Source of the DNA: Leptobrachium leishanense
Taxonomy: Eukaryota; Chordata; Amphibia; Anura; Megophryidae
Direction of reading: 5' to 3'
Length of the DNA stretch: 64,000 nucleotides
NCBI GenBank assembly: GCA_009667805.1
Contig: CM019067.1
Location: forward strand, 71,628,997-71,692,996
In this document: positions 58,258-64,000 of the stretch, one piece after another
How the letters are laid out: every line of letters starts with the position of its first letter
Position numbering within the stretch: the first letter of the stretch is position 1
The notes under the pieces: generated by a model
Told to the model about the DNA's origin: nothing
What the model saw: only the letters and a program-made list of their open reading frames with translations
Databases searched by the model: none
Made by a program: the position numbers and the translations under genes

Positions 58258-59839
58258 ACCTGGTGCGGGCCGCACCTCCCGCCCCCACGTTACGACGCCA
58301 CTGGGCGGAGGTTCTATAGGAGCGGTGGAAAGGCATGCGGAAAGGCTGCGGGATGGATCCCCTCCCCCCACTGGCGATGAGGGAGCTGTTCTTTCTGTCC
58401 TGGACGCCTGCCTACAACTGCTGGCGGGAGAGGATCTGGACTGCCCACTTACAAGAGTATGGTGCATGGTGATGGCTGCGATACGAGGCTGCTGGGAGGA
58501 GGGGTCCCTGAGGATGGATGTGACCGAGGCTGATTTAACCTGCTGCACCACTGAATCTTTCTTACCAGCTGATGACCCCGTGGAGAGGGGCCTTGAAGAT
58601 GGGTATCCTGATGTGGTGCTGCCTCGGGGGTTCCAGCCACCTCTACAGTCCCTGGCTTTAAGCGTTGACAGCGACACTGAGGCTTGCGCGCCACGGAAAA
58701 TGACTGTGTGAGCGAACCGGGTGCCGGCGGCTCCCTCTCGACGACCCGGGTTGGATGATCTCCCCTGGCCGATAGTCGGAATGTTGTTGTCAAACCCGCC
58801 GAGATTTGGCCCGACCCTTCCTCGAGCTTCTGGTGGTGGAGCTTGCATTGCGACTTGGTCCTGGCTGATGCCTGACAACCCTCCTTGTGACTGCGGGAAG
58901 GTGGCCGCAGGATGCCCAGGCCTGGTGGGGGGCGCGCTGCCTGTCCCATGTCCCTTGCCGTTTGTTGATGCCGGCTGAGGGGATCTCTGGCCTCGGTTTA
59001 CATGTCGCCATTTTCGGGTGCATTCCCCTAGTCATTCCCCTCCCCCCCTGCATTTTGTGAAGCGATGGACAGCTGAGGACACTCTTTTACTTTTCAGAGA
59101 TGCTTTTTGTTGTCCCTTCTCTGGATACGTCTTTTTTCCTTTTCTGATGAGACCCCCCTTTCGGGGATGACCCCCACTCCCCACCTGAGAAAATTGTTTT
59201 TGTTTCTCCCTCCCTTCCCCCTTTTTTTTTTTTCCTTTGTGGCATCTATGGGTTTCTTGGGGTATACCTTCGTGGCCTGACGCCTAGTTTGGACCCCCGA
59301 GTGCCCGAGCCTTGTGCTAAATACCCCCTTGGCCTCCCGCGGTCTTTTGGCTTAGCGGGTTTTCCCAAGTCTCGGCCTTTGCCACGACACCCTACTCAGT
59401 TTTTGTCCCTCCCCTCCCCCCATTATGCTAGATGTTTATAGATGATTACTTTGTCTATTGTTTTCTTCTTTCCATGCAGTGTTTCTTTGAGATGACATAC
59501 CTGTCCTGGTCCTGCGTGACCATATTTCATATATTTTTTTATTTTTTATGACGACACGCTATAGCCCTGCGAGGCCATTTTTGGCTGTTTATTTTGCTGA
59601 CTATCTGCTCTCTTAATAAAAATCTTTAATACAAAAAAATGTCTAAACTGTGAGTACACCCCTAGGTGAAAATGTCCAAATTGGGCCCAAAGTGTCAATA
59701 TTTTGTGTGACCACTATTATTTTCCAGCACTGCCTTAACCCTCTTGGGCATGGAGTTCACCAGAGCTTAACTGATTGCCACTGTAGTCCTCTTCCACTCC
59801 TCCATGACAACATCACGAAGCTGGTTATCTAGTTTTAAA

Positions 59840-60628
59840 TGTTAAATTAACACCAGGAGGAAATTCTTCTTTGTTGTGGATATGGGTAATCTTAGGTTTT
59901 GGGTCAACTGTCAGCTATTTGAAAGTCTTACCTAGCAGCGTTTGGGCATATCGCCTATACCCGACTAAACCCTGATGTTTGATTTCATTTTGGACTTCAC
60001 GCAAGGCTGCTAGTTAATATCAGTTTTACCCAGGTAATCCTAACTTTATATCAGCATTTCGTATTTTACATGTAACATATACAGTATACAGTATTGATCA
60101 TGAGTTTAGGCAACAAAAGAAGTGAACACATCCCTACTCGAACAGGAAAAAGTGCAATCACAAATAAATAATTGTGATCTTCCATTATAGTTTGTATGAA
60201 AAATAAATGGTCTGTCCAAAATAAGAGCTCTATGGCTCTACTATCTGATTGGTTCTAACTTAACCAGAGCTGTTGTAAACTTACCAGAGCCACTATAATC
60301 TATGGAGTTGTTAGGTTTACAACAGCTGTGGATAAGTTGGCACCAACTTATAATATAACTTTTAATTGGGGAAAATTGCTGTCCTCAGCTTGCATCAAGC
60401 AGCTTGGTACCTACCCCCTCACTGCCATAGTTGAATATACTCAATCTTCAAAAGCTCCTGTTGGAGTCCATCCTGAAAATGAATCTTGTCTGCAAATGGT
60501 CTTCAACATGTGCCCCAAATTTTCAGCGCATTTTACTTGTCATTCAAGGTGCTGAAATTGTTTTAATATCTTGGCGATCCATCTTTCTTCTACAGAAACA
60601 TGGATCCCCAGCTGTATTGTGATATATG
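59840..60628. other. Unrecognised DNA
   Basis: No element ends or genes recognised. Short frames at 60328-60622 overlap each other and have no similarity I know. Confidence 0.35.
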
Positions 60629-60630
60629 TA

Positions 60631-61768
<1,138 letters not shown>

Positions 61769-63165
61769 TAGGACACTAGGGGAGCCCTGAAATTTTGATC
61801 AATCCACTTAGCCACATCTGGCAGTGGATAACCACTCTGTAGAGCGTGGGTGGGAAATTGTTTGTGGATGAAACAGGGGGTTCCCCTGCGGGTCGTAAAT
61901 GATTTCTCGTGGAGTGGCCCCCGGGAAAATAGGTGGTATAACATCCTCCTCCAACTGCGCATCGTAAGCGGGCGCATGTATTTCGAAAGGCTCCTCATAG
62001 TCATAAGCCTTATCCCCATCATCCTCATCTGAAAGCGGATAAGCCGGTAACAGAGAGGTGCACTTTTTTTGTTGTTTGGGCAAACATACCGCTTTACACG
62101 CCCCGCGGTCAAGGTCTCGTTTTTGTGCGGGATGTTATGGGGTTCAGGCAGTTGAACGGGGATGCCAGCCCCTCTGGCGCTCAGATTGTCAGGCGCGGTC
62201 TCACTGTGAGCATGAAAGCTCTGGGGTCTGTTTAGAGCCTGAGAACTCATGGATCGATTAAAAATTAATTGAGGAGGATGTGAGGCTAAATTAAAACTAG
62301 GACCATGGGAACACATGGAGTGAGCAGGGGTAAGTGTTCCAGAGGAAACAGTAGGGCAGGGGTTAACAGGTATGGGAGGCATGAAATAATGGGGAGCATA
62401 TGAAGTGCACATTACGGTCAGCCCAGGCGCGGGAGAAGGACTCCGACATACAGGTGACCGCCAACTGCATTCGGGTGATTGAAGCCTCCAGAGCCTCCGG
62501 CCTTGTCTCAGGGTCTTCCCGCTGGGGGCGCAGGGGTAAGCCATGCTGATCAGCGAGGGTAGAGATGTGCATCACCTCACCCTTGGAGTCGGAATCGTGC
62601 TGACCGGAGCGCGAGTTGTGTTTGGAGAGCGACATGATTCAAAAGCAAGTCTTTCCCTGTTTGAAATGGCTGCCGCCTAAAGCCCGCGATAACGCCGTGA
62701 GATAGGGGGCGGAACCTAACGCATGAGGAGAAACTCGGTGACTAACAGCGCAGGCCGTGGGAGGTGTAAAGACAGGATTGTAACACCCAGTTACAGATCC
62801 TAAACCCAACAGCCAAAACGCTGACACATTAAATAAATACACAGCTTGAATAAATACAGAAACAAGCATATAAATACAGCGTCCCAGACTCCCTAAAGCG
62901 CAGGGAGGCTGGGACAAAATTTTGTATACTCTACTGTCCGCTGAGCATCAAGAAAGAGGTTTAATGGACGTCAGGGGGGAACTTATGTTGACTCAGGACA
63001 GTCCATACTGCTTTATGGAATGGGGTGTTTCAGGACGTACCATGTTGGTACTATCGTTTTTTCTTATCAAAGTTTATATATGGATATATACTTTTCTGTC
63101 TACTTCTTGCTGCTGTTTATTAAAGTAAGAATGAGACTGCAAATAGGAGCCTCCGCCTCCGTGTC
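61769..63165 (-). mobile_element. DIRS-like retrotransposon, 5' part
   Basis: Minus-strand ORF1-like coding sequence at 61790-62635 preceded by a leader at 62640-62930 and a GC hairpin (tcccagactccct ... agggaggctggga, 62882-62914). DIRS elements use a tyrosine recombinase and have inverted terminal repeats, but neither the recombinase nor the reverse transcriptase is present here. The junction with the Tc1 fragment is direct, with a short repeat (gacactagg twice). Confidence 0.45.
61790..62635 (-). pseudogene. DIRS-like ORF1 (gag-like), frameshifted
   Basis: Begins at ATG 62635 (MSLSKHNSRSGQHDSDSKGE) and changes frame near 62410 to a Pro/Ser/His-rich stretch, and again near 62085 to an acidic segment (LSDEDDGDKAYDYEEPFEIH), ending with DPQGNPLFHP and ISHPRSTEW followed by a PDVAKWIDQNF segment. 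The HPRS-EW block with the preceding PLFHP is what I associate with ORF1 of DIRS elements. At least two frameshifts, so not functional. Function in the family is presumed particle or nucleic-acid binding. Confidence 0.5.
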
Positions 63166-64000
63166 ATGCCTTAAAATTATAATATAATAAAATATATATA
63201 ATAATATAATATAATTATAATGGTCCTTATATAGATATGAAACTAAATTGTGTTTATTTTCTTAAATTCTGTTTCTAACCTCTATTTACGAAAAATCAAA
63301 CCACTTTACATATCAAAACAGAAGAAAGGGGTTAAATGTGATAATAATTCCAATGTTTATTTTGGGGGGGGGGTGTTAAGTGAATCATTGAGAGGTTGAG
63401 TTTGTATAATGCTGACACACAGGTAAAATAATCCACTGTATTGTTTGTCATATCAATCAATCACGATAAATTGTTAATTGGTTAAACTGTGCTACAATTA
63501 TTGTGTGGATGCATCCTGCATTTTCTTGTTCCAAGATTTAATTGCTCTACAATATATTTACAAAACTAATTGTCACCAGACAAGTCAGACAATCGAGGCC
63601 TGGAGACAAATCAAACTATGTGGTAACTGTTAACCACTTTGTGGTGAATCTTCTCATACAAACCTTACTCGAGCAGCATAAAGCAAGAATGACAGTAAAT
63701 ACAAATAGCATCTTGCTGTCATTACACATTTTTACTTTAACACACAAGGAATCACATATTAAGTAGATTCATTTTGATTGTAACAATACTGGCTATGTTG
63801 TTTGCTTTTCTGCTGAGTAAAACAATTAAAAACACATAAAAATCAGTCCCACGCTCATTCCCCCTCTGTATTTGGGGAGCAGCATGCCTGGCTGATTTTT
63901 ATGTTTACAACTATTTTCTGTATTGTGCTGTCTGGTCATATTTGCTGCTGTCTTCGCCATGTTTCCTTTTTGCCTGAAAGGGGTGTTGCTTTTTAAAGTT
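63166..64000. other. AT-rich DNA, no feature
   Basis: A (TA)-rich run at 63178-63225 and a G10 run at 63364-63373. No gene or element recognised up to the window end. Confidence 0.4.

Larger units (their letters stand above)
56303..58303. mobile_element. hAT element carrying a minisatellite
   Basis: Termini cagtggcgtc and gacgccactg are 10-bp perfect inverted repeats. The exact 8-bp duplication ggcggagg is at 56295-56302 and 58304-58311, the hAT signature. Of 2001 bp, about 1610 are one minisatellite. To its right lie a long GC-rich hairpin (58049-58201) and a perfect 21-bp-arm hairpin (58213-58257). No transposase is encoded, so it is non-autonomous. Confidence 0.9.
56022..58711 (+). pseudogene. 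ORF of retroposed unit, interrupted by hAT element
   Basis: The frame starts at ATG 56022 and is open to the hAT insertion at 56302. Beyond the insertion the same frame (position 58312 onward) stays open to TGA at 58709-58711. Removing the hAT element with one target copy leaves 681 bp in one frame, 226 residues. The first part starts MTLPVIFLSYRSLEGW; the last part includes VLSVLDACLQLLAGEDLDCP and ends ACAPRKMTV. I recognise no domain. It could be an ORF1-type protein of a LINE or a host-gene retrocopy. Confidence 0.55.
55958..59638 (+). mobile_element. Retroposed unit (non-LTR or retrocopy) with poly-A end
   Basis: Flanked by the direct repeat atgtctaaactg at 55946-55957 and 59639-59650. 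It begins ttggggggcgtggccggctg and ends AATAAA (59615-59620) aatctttaatacaaaaaa. These are target-primed retrotransposition marks: a 12-13-bp duplication, no inverted ends and an A-rich tail. Without the nested hAT it is about 1.67 kb and holds one ORF. Too short for a full LINE, it may be an internally deleted L1-like element or a processed retrocopy. Confidence 0.8.
55771..59835 (-). mobile_element. Tc1-like element end, host of nested insertions
   Basis: cagtatctcacagaagtgaa after TA, then gaatacacccctcacatttt is a known-looking Tc1 terminus. It resumes at 59651 (gagtacacccctaggtgaaa, ttttgtgtgaccactattat, ccctcttgggcatggagttc) and fades near 59835. A 3.7-kb insertion lies at 55958-59638. 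Coding parts are missing beyond the end. Confidence 0.75.

Noticed and set aside
58243..58949. Minus-strand frames of 211 and 166 residues
   Set aside because: They are antisense to the plus-strand ORF of the retroposed unit in GC-rich DNA, with no recognisable motif.

Overview
The window looks like intergenic or intronic nuclear DNA of a non-mammalian vertebrate, most likely an anuran amphibian. The reasons are the transposon mix: four Tc1/mariner elements, many hAT, TTAA-target and 3-bp-target MITEs, L2-like and Rex1/CR1-like LINEs, a DIRS-like ORF1 and gypsy-type LTR elements, with no Alu- or bird-type repeats. No host protein-coding gene could be recognised. Almost every long ORF belongs to a transposon or to tandem repeats. 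The host-gene candidates are a GC-rich CpG island at about 6.5-6.95 kb with a minus-strand splice donor, and two short exon-like segments at 17.8 and 18.5 kb.

Layout. 0-1.6 kb: a Tc1 element whose catalytic core has been replaced by GC-rich hairpins and a minisatellite. 1.6-8.3 kb: MITEs, a 191-bp palindrome and the CpG island. 8.3-10.1 kb: a degenerate L2-like LINE. 11.4-14.5 kb: two TTCG-rich hAT MITEs with exact 8-bp target duplications, then other MITEs. 16.5-18.6 kb: LTR-like DNA with a small hAT, and the candidate exons. 19.1-21 kb: a reverse-strand L2-like LINE split by a solo LTR. 24.8-28.3 kb: TTAA-flanked elements, one containing a run of about twelve consecutive different hairpins. 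28.4-29.2 kb: two hAT MITEs. 30-34.4 kb: mostly unrecognised. 34.4-37.8 kb: a solo LTR with an internal 119-bp tandem repeat, into which a gag-only LTR retrotransposon has inserted. 40.6-44.4 kb: a TTAA element, a nearly complete Tc1 element and two related MITEs. 46.9-49.3 kb: MITE and Rex1/CR1-like LINE. 52.9-54.4 kb: a reverse-strand relative of that LINE carrying a 630-bp insertion. 54.4-59.8 kb: two Tc1 fragments, the second holding a three-level nest (Tc1, then a retroposed 1.7-kb unit, then a hAT element, whose cargo is a 1.6-kb minisatellite). 60.6-63.2 kb: a Tc1 copy fused to DIRS-like sequence.

How the parts relate. There is no operon or pathway here. The value of the window is as a record of insertions: several events can be dated relative to each other and checked against empty sites that lie in the same window. 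The most unusual observation is that a minisatellite with the core ctcatggatattgcccc, joined to a long GC-rich hairpin, sits inside two different transposon shells (a Tc1 element at 0.6-1.2 kb and a hAT element at 56.3-58.3 kb). It may be a mobile or captured satellite module.
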